From Micromonospora arborensis (GTDB lineage: Bacteria > Actinomycetota > Actinomycetes > Mycobacteriales > Micromonosporaceae), in NCBI RefSeq assembly GCF_003205615.1, contig NZ_PYBV01000012.1:93450-157449 (forward strand): DNA of 64,000 nucleotides, written 5' to 3'. Both the position numbers and the translations under genes were made by a program. Of this stretch, positions 8,817 to 17,863 are shown in pieces. The stretch's first letter is position 1; the number at the start of each line of letters is the position of its first letter. The notes beneath the pieces are model-generated. The model searched no databases, was not told where the DNA came from, and was given only the letters and a program-made list of their open reading frames with translations.

Positions 8817-8830
8817 GGCCGTGTACGGCT

Positions 8831-9778
8831 TCAGGAGCGCTGCTCGACCTGGCCGCGGATCGTGGCGAACTCGGCCTCCACCTGCTCGGCGGTCTTGAAG
8901 TAGATCACCACCATGCCCAGGCTGCCCCGGTCGGCCCAGACGCAGACGCCCAGTGGCACGTTCCCGGCGGCCTTACCGTCGCCGCAGCGCGCGTCACCGC
9001 CGAGCGGGCCGGCCTCGGCCACCGCCATGTTGGTCACGCTCAGCTCGGTGGAGAGGCCGGTAACGGCGTCTTCCAGTTCCTTCTTCGGGTCCGTCAACAG
9101 GCCGGACACGGCGGTGACCATGACCAGGTCCCGCTTGGTCGGGTCACCGTAGAAGGCGCCGATCGTGCTGGTCTCGTTCTGCACCTCCGCCTTCATCATG
9201 GTGACCAGATCGTCGGCGGCCGCCTGCAACTGCGGGTCGGTGATCTTCGGCCGGCCGGCGAGGGTCTCCGGCGCGACCACCCGGGTCTTGGTGGCGTCGA
9301 CGACGTCGCCCACCTCGTCCTTGACGGTCAACCAGGTGATCGCCACCCCGCCGACGCAGAGCACCAACACCACCGCCAGCACGATCAGCACGATCTTGCC
9401 GACGTTCGACTTCTTCGCCGGCGGCGGGCCGCCGGGCAGGTACGGGTCTCCGTACGGCTGACCCGGCTGTGCGGGCGGGAAGCCCTGCTGCTGCGGCGGC
9501 GGCCAACCGCCGGGCTGCTGCGGCTGCTGCGGCCAACCACCGGGCTGCTGCGGCTGACCCGGCTGGCCGGGCTGCTGCGGCCAGCCAGCGGGCTGCTGCG
9601 GCTGACCCGGCTGACCCGGCTGGCCGGGCTGCTGCGGCCAACCACCGGCCTGCTGCGGCTGACCCGGCCAACCACCGGCCTGCTGCGGCTGACCCGGCTG
9701 CTGCGGCTGACCTGGCTGCTGCGGCGGGGTGGGGGAATTGTGCGGCGGGCCGTATGGGGTGGCCGGCGGCTCAGACAT
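8831..9778 (-). CDS. Single-pass membrane protein with long Gln/Pro/Gly repeat N-terminus
   Basis: The ATG at 9778 is preceded by TTGGAG. The 315-aa product has three parts: residues 1 to about 125 are a cytoplasmic low-complexity region built from units such as PQQPGQPGQ and PQQPGGWP; a membrane helix lies at about 127-150 ([19 protein letters not shown]); an extracytoplasmic domain of about 165 residues contains one Cys pair (DARCGDG, GVCVWAD) likely to be disulfide-bonded. Such proline-rich membrane proteins are common in actinobacteria, often near cell-envelope or kinase genes; the function is unknown. The underlying DNA is a tandem array annotated separately. A possible -10 box (TAAGAT) lies about 35 bases upstream of the start on the minus strand. 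Confidence 0.78.
   Translation of the reverse strand: MSEPPATPYGPPHNSPTPPQQPGQPQQPGQPQQAGGWPGQPQQAGGWPQQPGQPGQPGQPQQPAGWPQQPGQPGQPQQPGGWPQQPQQPGGWPPPQQQGFPPAQPGQPYGDPYLPGGPPPAKKSNVGKIVLIVLAVVLVLCVGGVAITWLTVKDEVGDVVDATKTRVVAPETLAGRPKITDPQLQAAADDLVTMMKAEVQNETSTIGAFYGDPTKRDLVMVTAVSGLLTDPKKELEDAVTGLSTELSVTNMAVAEAGPLGGDARCGDGKAAGNVPLGVCVWADRGSLGMVVIYFKTAEQVEAEFATIRGQVEQRS
9475..9720. repeat. Intragenic tandem repeat coding for Gln/Pro/Gly/Trp units
   Basis: Near-identical runs of GGCTGCTGCGGC, GACCCGGCTG and GCCGGGCTGCTGCGG recur through this stretch. They encode [12 protein letters not shown](P/A)GGWP blocks on the minus strand. The near-identity at DNA level implies recent expansion by slippage or recombination. 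Confidence 0.85.
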
Positions 9779-9880
9779 CAGTTGGCTCCAAGTTGGGGGT
9801 GCAAAACGCGTGATCTTAACCCGGGGTGGCTGCAGGTGTTGTCCGTGCTGAAGTCCCCTTCGACGGCCGGCTGATCACAA

Positions 9881-9932
9881 ACGGTCGCGGTGGCCGGCCG
9901 TCCACGAGAGACGATCCGACCACCGCGACCGT
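9881..9932 (-). terminator. Inverted repeat between the fad operon end and the repeat-protein start
   Basis: ACGGTCGCGGTGG (9881-9893) pairs perfectly with CCACCGCGACCGT (9920-9932) across a 26-base loop. It lies 16 bases beyond the stop of the fadB-like gene, a plausible terminator. Confidence 0.55.
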
Positions 9933-9947
9933 GGTGCTGCGAAGCCC

Positions 9948-12017
9948 TCAGGCGGGCAGGCTCGCCGCCCCGCGCGGCAGGAACCGCTGACCGGTGACCC
10001 TCTCGGAGGTGCCGGTCCGGTCCAGGTACGGCGTGACGCCGCCCAGATGGAATGGCCAACCGGCGCCGAGGATCATGCACAGGTCGATGTCCTGCGCCTC
10101 GGCGACCACACCCTCGTCCAGCATCAGCCGGACCTCCTGCGCGAGCGCGTCGAGCGCGTTCTGCCGTACCTGCTCGGCGGTCAGCGGCTGGTCACCGACG
10201 ACGAGCAGCTTGGCGACCTCCTCGTCGATCTGGTCGTCGACCACGATCGGCCGACCGGAGTCGGCGATCCGCCGGAGGTTCTCGCTGACGCCGAACCGGT
10301 CCGGGTACGCCGTGTGCAGGGTCCCGCCCACGTGGTACGCGACGGCCGGGCCCACCAGTTGGAGCAGGGCCAGCGGCCGCATCGGCAGGCCCAAGGGGTC
10401 CAGTGCGGTGTTCGCAACGTCCAGCGAGGTGCCCTGGTCGACAGCGGCGAAGACGGTGCCCAGGAAACGGGTGAGCAGTCGGTTCACCACGAACGCGGGG
10501 GCGTCCTTGACCAGCACACTCGACTTCTTGAGCTGTTTGCCGACCGCGAACGCGGTGGCCAGGGTGGCGTCGTCGGTCCGTTCGCCCCGGACGATCTCCA
10601 GCAGCGGCAGCACCGCCACCGGGTTGAAGAAGTGGAAGCCGACCACCCGCTCCGGGTGCTCCAGCTCGGCGGCCATCTCGGTGATCGACAACGAGCTGGT
10701 GTTGGTGGCGAGCACCGCCTCCAGGGAGACGATCTTCTCCAGCTCGGCCCAGACCTGCTTCTTGACGCCCAGGTCCTCGAAGACCGCCTCGATGACGAAG
10801 TCGGCGTCCGCGAAGGCGCTCTTGTCGACCGTGCCCGAGACCAGGCCGTACAGCTTGGCGGCGGTGCCCTTGTCCATCCGGCCCTTGGTGACGGCCTTCT
10901 CGATCTGGGTGTGCACGTAGCCGACGCCCTTGTCCACGCGGGACTGGTCCAGGTCGGTCATCACCACCGGCACCTGGAGGCGACGGGCGAACAGCAACGC
11001 CAACTGGCTGGCCATCAGGCCGGCGCCGACGATGCCGACCTTGGTGATCGTGCGGGCGAGACCCTTGTCCGGTGCGCCGGCCGGCCGCTTGGCCCGCCGC
11101 TGCACCAGGTCGAACGCGTACAGACCGCTGCGCAGCTCCTCGGAGAAGACCAGGTCGGCGAGGGCCTCGTCCTCGGCGGCGGTGCCCGCGGCGAAGTCGC
11201 CGTCCTTCGCCGTTTCCAGCAGATCGAGAGCCTTGTACGCGGCCGGGACCGCGCCGTGCAGCCGCTGGTTCAGCGTCTCCCGGGCGAAGTAGAGCACGCC
11301 CGCCCACATGTCCTTGTCGACCTCGGGGCGGGTGACGGTGACCTGGCCGCGTACCACGCCGGCAGCCCACTCCAGGGACCGCTCCAGGAAGTCGGCCGGC
11401 TCCAGCAGTACGTCCGCGATGCCCAGCTCGGCGGCCTGCTTCGGCTTGAGCATCTTGTTCTGCATCAGCGGGTTCTGGATGATCACCTGGGTGGCGGCGG
11501 GGATGCCGATCAGGTTCGGCAGCAACTGGGTGCCGCCCCAGCCGGGCACCAGGCCGAGGGAGACCTCGGGCAGGGCCAGGGCCGCCGCGCCACCGGAGAG
11601 CGTCCGGTAGTGGCAGTGCAGCGCCAACTCCAGGCCGCCGCCCATCGCCGCGCCGTTGACGAACGCGAAGGTGGGGACCGTGCTGTCCTTGAGCCGGGCG
11701 AAGACCCGGTGGCCGAGCCGGCCGATCTCCAGCGCCTGCGCGCGGTCGGCGAGCTGCGGCAGGCCGACGATGTCCGCGCCCACACAGAAGATGTACGGCT
11801 TGCCGGTGACCGCGATGAACGCCGGGTCAGCGGCGAGTGCCGCGGTGATCGCCTCGTCCAGGCTGGCCAGCCCGCCGGGGCCGAAGGTGTTCGGCTTGGT
11901 GTGGTCGAAGCCGTTGTCCAGCGTGATCAGGGCGGCGGGTCGGTCCAACCCCGGTACGTTCACCTGGCGCAGCAGCGCCCGGGTCACGACCTCGTTCGGT
12001 GCGGCCAGTGCGCTCAC
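9948..12017 (-). CDS. fadB: Bifunctional enoyl-CoA hydratase / 3-hydroxyacyl-CoA dehydrogenase (FadB/FadJ-like)
   Basis: The 689-aa protein hydrates trans-2-enoyl-CoA and oxidises the resulting 3-hydroxyacyl-CoA in fatty-acid beta-oxidation. Residues 1 to about 220 form a crotonase domain with CVGADI (oxyanion-hole strand), NGAAMGGGLELALHC and LPEVSLGLVPGWGGTQLLP. From about residue 325 a Rossmann domain begins with VGIVGAGLMASQLALLFARR; ATNTSSLSI and HFFNPV are the dehydrogenase signatures, followed by the C-terminal helical domain. The length is close to FadB/FadJ (about 710). The GTG start overlaps the thiolase stop (GTGA), so thiolase and this subunit are made together as a trifunctional complex. 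Confidence 0.93.
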   Translation of the reverse strand: MSALAAPNEVVTRALLRQVNVPGLDRPAALITLDNGFDHTKPNTFGPGGLASLDEAITAALAADPAFIAVTGKPYIFCVGADIVGLPQLADRAQALEIGRLGHRVFARLKDSTVPTFAFVNGAAMGGGLELALHCHYRTLSGGAAALALPEVSLGLVPGWGGTQLLPNLIGIPAATQVIIQNPLMQNKMLKPKQAAELGIADVLLEPADFLERSLEWAAGVVRGQVTVTRPEVDKDMWAGVLYFARETLNQRLHGAVPAAYKALDLLETAKDGDFAAGTAAEDEALADLVFSEELRSGLYAFDLVQRRAKRPAGAPDKGLARTITKVGIVGAGLMASQLALLFARRLQVPVVMTDLDQSRVDKGVGYVHTQIEKAVTKGRMDKGTAAKLYGLVSGTVDKSAFADADFVIEAVFEDLGVKKQVWAELEKIVSLEAVLATNTSSLSITEMAAELEHPERVVGFHFFNPVAVLPLLEIVRGERTDDATLATAFAVGKQLKKSSVLVKDAPAFVVNRLLTRFLGTVFAAVDQGTSLDVANTALDPLGLPMRPLALLQLVGPAVAYHVGGTLHTAYPDRFGVSENLRRIADSGRPIVVDDQIDEEVAKLLVVGDQPLTAEQVRQNALDALAQEVRLMLDEGVVAEAQDIDLCMILGAGWPFHLGGVTPYLDRTGTSERVTGQRFLPRGAASLPA

Positions 12018-13237
12018 TTGTCACCCTCCGTCCGCTCAGCAGGCTTGCTGGACTCCGTCCAGTGTGGGTTCTCCCAGATGACCGTGCCGCCCATGCCGAT
12101 GCCGATGCACATCGCCGTGAGGCCGTACCGGACCTCGGGGTGCTCGGCGAACTGCCGGGCCAGCTGCGTCATCAGCCGCACGCCGGAGGAGGCCAGCGGG
12201 TGACCGATGGCGATCGCGCCGCCCCACGGGTTGACCCGCGCGTCGTCGTCGGCGATGCCGAAGTGGTCGAGGAACGCGAGCACCTGCACGGCGAACGCCT
12301 CGTTCAGCTCGAACAGGCCGATGTCGTCGATGCTGAGCCCGGCCAGGCGCAGCGCCTTCTCCGTCGACGGGATCGGGCCGACGCCCATCACCTCCGGCTC
12401 CACACCGACGAACCCGAACGACACCAACCGCATGGCGACCGGCAGACCCAGCTCGCGGGCGGTGGCCTCGTCGGCGAGCAGGCTCGCGGTGGCACCGTCG
12501 TTCAGACCGGCCGCATTGCCCGCGGTGACCTTGCCGTGTGGGCGGAACGGCGTCTTCAGGGTGGCGAGCTTCTCCAGCGTGGTGTCCCGCGGGGCCTCGT
12601 CGACCGTCGCCAGGCCCCAGCCGCCCTCCGCGTCGCGAATCGACATCGGCACCAGGTCGTCCTGGAGTTTGCCGTTGGCGTACGCCTTCGCGGTCTTCTG
12701 CTGCGAGGCGAGCGCGAACGCGTCGGTGCGCGCCTTGGTGATGTGCGGGACCAGGTCGTGCAGGTTCTCCGCGGTGGCACCCATGACCAGCGCGGACGGG
12801 TCGACCAGCTTCTCCGCGATGATGCGCGGGTTGGGGTCGACGCCCTCGCCCATCGGGTGGTGTCCCATGTGCTCGACGCCGCCCGCGATGGCGACGTCGT
12901 ACGCGCCCATGGCGATGCCGCTGGCCACGGTGGTCACGGCGGTCATCGCGCCGGCGCACATCCGGTCGATGGCGAAGCCGGGAACGGTCTTGGGCAGACC
13001 GGCCAGCAGGGCGGCGGTACGGCCGATGGTGAGGCCCTGGTCACCGATCTGGGTGGTGGCCGCGATGGCGACCTCCTCGACCCGCTCCGGAGGCAGTTGC
13101 GGGTTGCGCCGCAGCAGTTCACGGATGCAGCGGATCACCAGGTCGTCGGCGCGGGTGTTGGCGTACATGCCACCCGCCTTGCCGAACGGGGTACGGACGC
13201 CGTCGACGAAGACGACATCGCGAACTTCACGGGGCAC
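12014..13237 (-). CDS. fadA: Acetyl-CoA C-acyltransferase (3-ketoacyl-CoA thiolase)
   Basis: The 407-aa enzyme carries out the last beta-oxidation step, cleaving 3-ketoacyl-CoA with CoA. The acyl-accepting nucleophile is Cys94 in DRMCAGAM; NEAFAV, GGAIAIGHPLASSG (catalytic His) and the C-terminal CIGIGMGGT (second catalytic Cys) are all present. AGGAGG lies just before the GTG start at 13237. It is the first gene of a two-gene operon with the fadB-like gene, the usual actinobacterial order for this pair. No regulator is adjacent. Confidence 0.93.
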   Translation of the reverse strand: MPREVRDVVFVDGVRTPFGKAGGMYANTRADDLVIRCIRELLRRNPQLPPERVEEVAIAATTQIGDQGLTIGRTAALLAGLPKTVPGFAIDRMCAGAMTAVTTVASGIAMGAYDVAIAGGVEHMGHHPMGEGVDPNPRIIAEKLVDPSALVMGATAENLHDLVPHITKARTDAFALASQQKTAKAYANGKLQDDLVPMSIRDAEGGWGLATVDEAPRDTTLEKLATLKTPFRPHGKVTAGNAAGLNDGATASLLADEATARELGLPVAMRLVSFGFVGVEPEVMGVGPIPSTEKALRLAGLSIDDIGLFELNEAFAVQVLAFLDHFGIADDDARVNPWGGAIAIGHPLASSGVRLMTQLARQFAEHPEVRYGLTAMCIGIGMGGTVIWENPHWTESSKPAERTEGDK

Positions 13238-13400
13238 TTGAGCCTCCTATTCGACCGTGATTCGGCCGTCGCGCCGGGCGGCACTCCAGACCGAACGAGG
13301 GTCGCGGACACGGGCACGTTTCCCTCGGATGCTACTCGCCAGTAACCAACCCCGTCCCCACCCCCGGCTGTGGCCCACCCCACACCCCACCCTCACCCCG

Positions 13401-13461
13401 GTTGATCATGAAGTTGTTGTCGCGACACGCCGGCGCGGATGGCAACAACCTCATGATCAAC
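13401..13461. repeat. Intergenic palindromic element (GTTGATCATGAAGTTGTTG arms)
   Basis: The 19-base arms at 13401-13419 and 13443-13461 pair with one mismatch around a 23-base GC-rich loop that itself contains CGCG at both ends. It lies between the RNase D stop and the thiolase start, so it could terminate the RNase D transcript. Its form suggests a dispersed intergenic element. The rest of the 239-bp spacer 13238-13476 shows only the thiolase ribosome site. Confidence 0.6.
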
Positions 13462-13476
13462 AGCAGGGGTGGATGG

Positions 13477-14805
13477 TCAGGGGAGGGGCGGGGTGGGGGT
13501 TAGGGCTTCGGTCAGGTCGGGGGTGAGGAGGGCGATCTGCCACTCGCGGGCGTTGAGGCCACGCAGGGTCTCCGCGACCGTCTCCTCGGTGACCTCCTCC
13601 GGCGGGGTCCAGGCCAGCCGGCGAATCGAATCCGGGGTGATCAGGTTTTCCGGCGGCAGGTTGTGCTCACCGGCGATGCGGATGACCACCTCCCGGCTGC
13701 GGGCCAGTCGACCGGCCGCCACCGGGTCCCGTTCGGCCCAGCGGTGCGGCGGGGGCGGGCCCTCCACGATCGGGGAGACCGGCAGCGAGTCCTCCGGCAG
13801 TTGCCGGGCGTCGTCGAGCGCGGCGAGCCAGGTGCGGGCCAACCGACGAACCGACCGACCGCCGAAGCCGGGCAGGGTCAACAGGGTCTTCTCGTCCTTC
13901 GGGTCCAACTCGGCGGCGGCGATGATCGCCGAGTCGGGCAACACCCGGCCGGGCGCGGCATCCCGCCGGGAAGCGATCTGGTCCCGCGCGTACCACATCG
14001 AGCGGACGCGGGCCTGGGCCCGCGCCCCACGCAACCGGTGAATGCCGGAGGTACGCCGCCAGGGCTCCGCACGGACCCGTGGCGGACGTGCCCCGGTGCG
14101 CACCAACGCGGCGAACTCCTCCGCGGCCCAGGCCGACTTTCCCTGCCGGGTCAGCTCGGCGTCGAGTGCGTCACGCAAATCGGTGAGCAGCTCCACGTCG
14201 AGGGCGGCGTACGTCAGCCACGACTCGGGCAGCGGTCGGCTCGACCAGTCGGCCGCCGAGTGGTGCTTCTCCAGCGTGAACCCGAGCAACTGCTCGGTCA
14301 GCGCGGCCAGCCCGACCCGCTCGAACCCGGCCAGCCGAGCGGCCAGTTCCGTGTCGAACAACCGGCGCGGACGCAGCCCCACCTCGGCCAGGCAGGGCAG
14401 ATCCTGACTGGCCGCGTGGAGCACCCACTCGGCCTCGCCGATCACCGCGTCCAACGCGCTGAGGTCAGGCAGGGGCAGCGGGTCGATCAGCGCTGTGCCC
14501 GCACCGGCCCGGCGCAACTGCACCAGGTACGCGCGCTGGCTGTAGCGGTAGCCGGAGGCCCGCTCAGCGTCCAGGGCGACGGGGCCGGTGCCGGCCGCGA
14601 AGCGGGCCACGACCTCGGCGAGCTCGGCCGGAGCGGCCACCGGATCGGGGGTGCCGTCACGCGGGGCGATCAGCGGAACGGGCCCACCGTCGGCCGGGTC
14701 GACCCTCTCGCCCGCCGGCTGCGGCTGGGCCGACGGCGGGTGCTGGGGTGCGTTTCCCGGGAGTTCTTCGGCGGGCCGACGGCGCAGGGGTGGTTCGTCG
14801 GTCAC
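13477..14805 (-). CDS. rnd: Ribonuclease D-like 3'-5' exonuclease with HRDC domain
   Basis: After a Pro-rich tail of about 55 residues the 442-aa protein has a DEDDy exonuclease domain: VALDAERASGYRYSQRAYLVQL (Exo I, seen as ALDAERASGY), HAASQDLPCL (Exo II) and TYAALDVELL (Exo III with Tyr). An HRDC-type helical domain follows (WYARDQIASRRD...PDSAI). It should trim structured RNA 3' ends in the cytoplasm. The start is a GTG at 14805. In actinobacteria rnd-like genes are commonly found near DUF3000 and hemE, and both are present a few kb away, which supports the assignment. Confidence 0.9.
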   Translation of the reverse strand: MTDEPPLRRRPAEELPGNAPQHPPSAQPQPAGERVDPADGGPVPLIAPRDGTPDPVAAPAELAEVVARFAAGTGPVALDAERASGYRYSQRAYLVQLRRAGAGTALIDPLPLPDLSALDAVIGEAEWVLHAASQDLPCLAEVGLRPRRLFDTELAARLAGFERVGLAALTEQLLGFTLEKHHSAADWSSRPLPESWLTYAALDVELLTDLRDALDAELTRQGKSAWAAEEFAALVRTGARPPRVRAEPWRRTSGIHRLRGARAQARVRSMWYARDQIASRRDAAPGRVLPDSAIIAAAELDPKDEKTLLTLPGFGGRSVRRLARTWLAALDDARQLPEDSLPVSPIVEGPPPPHRWAERDPVAAGRLARSREVVIRIAGEHNLPPENLITPDSIRRLAWTPPEEVTEETVAETLRGLNAREWQIALLTPDLTEALTPTPPLP

Positions 14806-15008
14806 CTGCCAACCCTAGTGCGCGCGGTGATCCGGCGGGTGCAGCCGGTCCGGCGTGTGTTCGTCAGGTGTCCGCAAGGTGTCCCTTCGGATGCCGGACA
14901 TTGGGGGAGACAAAGCCCGTTCGCGCAGGTACGTTCCATCGAACTGCGACCCGCAACGCGTGACGCGTGACGGCTGCGGGGGCGACCACGGGGAGAGGCA
15001 CGGCGACC

Positions 15009-16190
15009 ATGACGGCTGGCTTCGGTTCGGGGGACGGGCGACCGGCGGATGCCGAGCCCGACGACGTGGGCGGCCCGACGGCGGCCCGGCCGGGGCCGCT
15101 GCCACCGCGCATCGAGCCGTACCCGGGTGCCCAGCCGACCTGGTCCACGCCCCCGGCCGGCGGCACCGTTCCGTCCCGGCCCGTTCCGGCACCCCGCGCC
15201 GACCGGCCCGTCCCGCCCAACACCGGCCAGTGGGGCACCCCGTCAGCCGCGCCGTACGGCCCGGGCGCTCCGACCGCGGCCGCCGGCTACCCCCCGGCCG
15301 CACCCGGCTTCCCGGTGGCGAGCGGCTACCCGCCGCCGGGCGGCGTCCAGCCCCTCGGCGCCGCTGGACAGCCCGGTTGGCCCGGTGCGCCGCCTCCGGC
15401 CGTCCGACCCGCCCGCCGTCGCTGGCCGGCCGTGCTCGCCACGTTGGCCATCGTCGTGCTGGCCGCGGTGGCCGGCCTGCAGGCGTACCAGCTCGACCGG
15501 CTCGGCCACCGGCTCGCCGACACCGACCGCCGGCTGGCGCAGGCCCAGGACGGCGACGGTGCGCGCCTCGACGGCCTGGACCAGCGCACGGAGGCGCTGG
15601 AGAAGCAGGCGGGCGCTGCCTTCAATCCGGAGGCGGTGGCGAGCGCGGTGCTGCCCAGCGTGTTCCGCGTCCGGGCCGGCCAGTTCACCGGCACCGCGTT
15701 CGCGGTGGGCAAGCCGACTTCCGACGGCGGGACCAACCTGTTCACCAACTTCCACGTGGTGGAGGCGGTCTGGGACGGCGGAGGCCGCGAAGTCTTCCTG
15801 GAGCGCACCAGCCAGCGCTTCCCCGCGACCATCGTCAAGGTCGACAAGGCCAACGACGTGGCGCACCTGCGTACCAGCGGCAAGTTCACCGGCCTGGTCA
15901 CCGCGCCCGCCGCGGCGAAGTCCGGCCAGCAGATCGTCGTCGTCGGCGCTCCGCTCGGCCTGGAGGACAGCGTCACCACCGGTGTGGTGAGCGCCCTGCG
16001 CCCCGCCCAGGGCGGGGCCGGGCCGGCGATCCAGTTCGACGCCCCGATCAACCCGGGCAACTCCGGCGGGCCGGTGATCAACGGCAGCAAGCAGGTGGTC
16101 GGCATCGCCACCGCCAAGGCACGCAACGCCGAGGGCATCGGGCTCGCCGTACCGATCAAGGTCGCCTGCGACGGGTTCAAGATCTGCTGA
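15009..16190 (+). CDS. Membrane-anchored trypsin-like serine protease
   Basis: The ATG at 15009 is preferred over an upstream in-frame GTG because GGGGAGAGG lies at 14990-14998. The 393-aa product has a Pro/Ala-rich cytoplasmic region, one membrane helix at about 139-157 (VLATLAIVVLAAVAGLQAY), a coiled-coil neck, and a chymotrypsin-fold protease domain. The triad is visible as His249 (NFHVVEAV), Asp283 (ANDVAHL) and Ser352 (NPGNSGGPV). There is no PDZ domain, unlike HtrA/DegP, so it is smaller than a classical HtrA. It probably cleaves exported or envelope proteins. The next gene has the same Pro-rich/TM architecture and follows after 52 bp, so the two are probably one unit. Confidence 0.87.
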   Translation: MTAGFGSGDGRPADAEPDDVGGPTAARPGPLPPRIEPYPGAQPTWSTPPAGGTVPSRPVPAPRADRPVPPNTGQWGTPSAAPYGPGAPTAAAGYPPAAPGFPVASGYPPPGGVQPLGAAGQPGWPGAPPPAVRPARRRWPAVLATLAIVVLAAVAGLQAYQLDRLGHRLADTDRRLAQAQDGDGARLDGLDQRTEALEKQAGAAFNPEAVASAVLPSVFRVRAGQFTGTAFAVGKPTSDGGTNLFTNFHVVEAVWDGGGREVFLERTSQRFPATIVKVDKANDVAHLRTSGKFTGLVTAPAAAKSGQQIVVVGAPLGLEDSVTTGVVSALRPAQGGAGPAIQFDAPINPGNSGGPVINGSKQVVGIATAKARNAEGIGLAVPIKVACDGFKIC

Positions 16191-16242
16191 CCATCCCCAC
16201 CGCGTCTGCCGACGCGGGACCTGCCCACCTCCAGGAGCGAAG

Positions 16243-17025
16243 ATGACCCAACCACCGCCCGGGCCGGAGGGTCCGCTGCCCGCCTTCCCCCCACCGCCCG
16301 ATCCGGACCGGACCGTGCCGCAGCAGGCCGTTCCGCAGTCGACGAGCGCCGACCCGACCGTGCCGCACCCGGTCGGCGGGCCCGCGCCGCAGCCGTACGC
16401 CCCGGGCCAGGCCCCACCGCAGTACGCTGCGCCCTCGCCCGTGCCACCGCAGTACGGCGTACCGCAGGGGACGACGGGCTACCCGGCCAGCACCCCGCCG
16501 TACACCGGTCCAGTCCCCACGCCGCCGGTCTCCGGCCCTGGGTACGGGCAGCCGCTGTCCGCGCCGCCCGCAATGGCGCCGGCGTACGGCCCGGCCGGTG
16601 CGCCGCCGGCCGGTCGAGGTCCCGCGGTGCTGGTGCTGGCCCTGGTGACCGCGCTGCTCTTCGTCGTCAGCGCGGTGATGACCGGGCTGTTCGTGACGAA
16701 GAACAACGAGCTGAACCGCACCGAGAAACGCCTCACCGGTCAGGTCAGCCAGCGCGACGACACCATCGCCGCCAACACCGCCGAGATCACGAAGCTGCGG
16801 ACCGATCTGCAGGCCAAGCAGGAGAAGCTCGACAACACCGAGCAGGACCTGACCGGCACCCGCAACGACCGCGACGAACAGGCCCGGCAGAAGACGGTCA
16901 TCGCGAGTTGCCTGGACAAGCTGACGACCGCGCTGGGAGCGGCGGCGGCTGGAAACAGGAGCGCGTACGACGCGGCGATGAAGGACCTGGACAAGATCTG
17001 CAACGAGGCGGAGGACTACCTCTGA
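16243..17025 (+). CDS. Pro-rich single-pass membrane protein with coiled coil
   Basis: AGGAGCG lies just before the ATG. The 260-aa product begins with about 125 Pro/Gly/Tyr-rich residues, has a membrane helix at about 128-150 (AVLVLALVTALLFVVSAVMTG) and then a long heptad-bearing helix (NNELNRTEKRLTGQVSQRDD onwards to about residue 220). The C-terminal tail holds two Cys (IASCLDKL, DKICNEA) that could bridge. The shared layout with the upstream protease suggests that they sit in the same membrane complex, the coiled coil perhaps matching the protease neck. The function is not known. Confidence 0.75.
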   Translation: MTQPPPGPEGPLPAFPPPPDPDRTVPQQAVPQSTSADPTVPHPVGGPAPQPYAPGQAPPQYAAPSPVPPQYGVPQGTTGYPASTPPYTGPVPTPPVSGPGYGQPLSAPPAMAPAYGPAGAPPAGRGPAVLVLALVTALLFVVSAVMTGLFVTKNNELNRTEKRLTGQVSQRDDTIAANTAEITKLRTDLQAKQEKLDNTEQDLTGTRNDRDEQARQKTVIASCLDKLTTALGAAAAGNRSAYDAAMKDLDKICNEAEDYL

Positions 17026-17061
17026 GCGGAGCCGGCGCGCGGGTGGGAGCGGCGAGGTGGG

Positions 17062-17634
17062 TCAGGCTGCGCCGGCGGGGCGGCGGTCGGACAGGGCCGT
17101 GACGCCGGGTGGTGGCAGGCCGGCCGTGGAGGCGAGCAGTGCGCACCAGCCGAGCAGGTGTGGGGTCAGGTCGTCGTCGACGGGCGTCCACGAGGCGCGG
17201 ATCTCGATGTCGCCGGCGGTCGGTGGGCCGGCGAGGTCGCCGAATCGGGTCGACATGGTCTGCGTCACCGTTCCGCCGATCGCGCGGTGGCCGGCGTCGT
17301 GGGTGTCCAACGCGTCGGTCAGCCACGTCCAGCCGACTCCGGGCAGCAGCGGGTCGGCGGCCAGGTCGACCTCCAACTCGGCGGTCACGTAGGTGACCAA
17401 CCGCAGGGTGCCCTGCCACGCCTCGTGGCCGACCGGGTCGTGTAGCAGGATCAGCCGGCCGGTGGCCACCTCGTCGCCGTCGCGCAGCACGGTCGCGGAG
17501 AGCGCGAACGTGAACGGGGCCAGCCGCTGGGGTGCGCTGACCTCTTCCAGGGTGATCTCCGGCCGAGGGGCCGCCGACCGCAGCCCGGCGACCGCGCGGG
17601 CGAACGTCTCCGGGAGCGCGATCGGGGGGGCCAT
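17062..17634 (-). CDS. DUF3000 family protein
   Basis: The 190-aa soluble protein matches the actinobacteria-specific DUF3000 family: [11 protein letters not shown] near the start, [35 protein letters not shown], and [21 protein letters not shown] towards the end (segments seen individually). The molecular function is unknown. It is commonly encoded near rnd and hemE, and here it lies between the RNase D region and hemE, on the opposite strand to hemE. It converges with the upstream coiled-coil gene, with only 36 bp between stops. Confidence 0.85.
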   Translation of the reverse strand: MAPPIALPETFARAVAGLRSAAPRPEITLEEVSAPQRLAPFTFALSATVLRDGDEVATGRLILLHDPVGHEAWQGTLRLVTYVTAELEVDLAADPLLPGVGWTWLTDALDTHDAGHRAIGGTVTQTMSTRFGDLAGPPTAGDIEIRASWTPVDDDLTPHLLGWCALLASTAGLPPPGVTALSDRRPAGAA

Positions 17635-17863
17635 GTCGGCAGCCTATGCCGCCGTCGGCCGCCCTGCTTCGACGGCGCGCCGACACCCGACCGGACGGCC
17701 GTCCCGGTGCGCCGGCGCCCGGCCGCCCGGGCCGCCCGGTCGAGCCAGCCGGGCCGCCGCTCGGGCGTTGACGAGGGTCCCTGCTCCACCGCGGACGTGG
17801 ACCGGGTGTCGTTCCGTTCACCCCCGGCCGGGTGGGGGCGGTGGGCGTGGCACGATTGCGGCG

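Noticed and set aside
9475..9720. Regular spacing of short repeats resembling a CRISPR array
   Set aside because: The repeats are in frame in a protein gene, have no unique spacers and no cas genes are nearby.
10047..12203. 718-aa plus-strand open frame
   Set aside because: Antisense to the fadB-like gene; no motif and no ribosome site.
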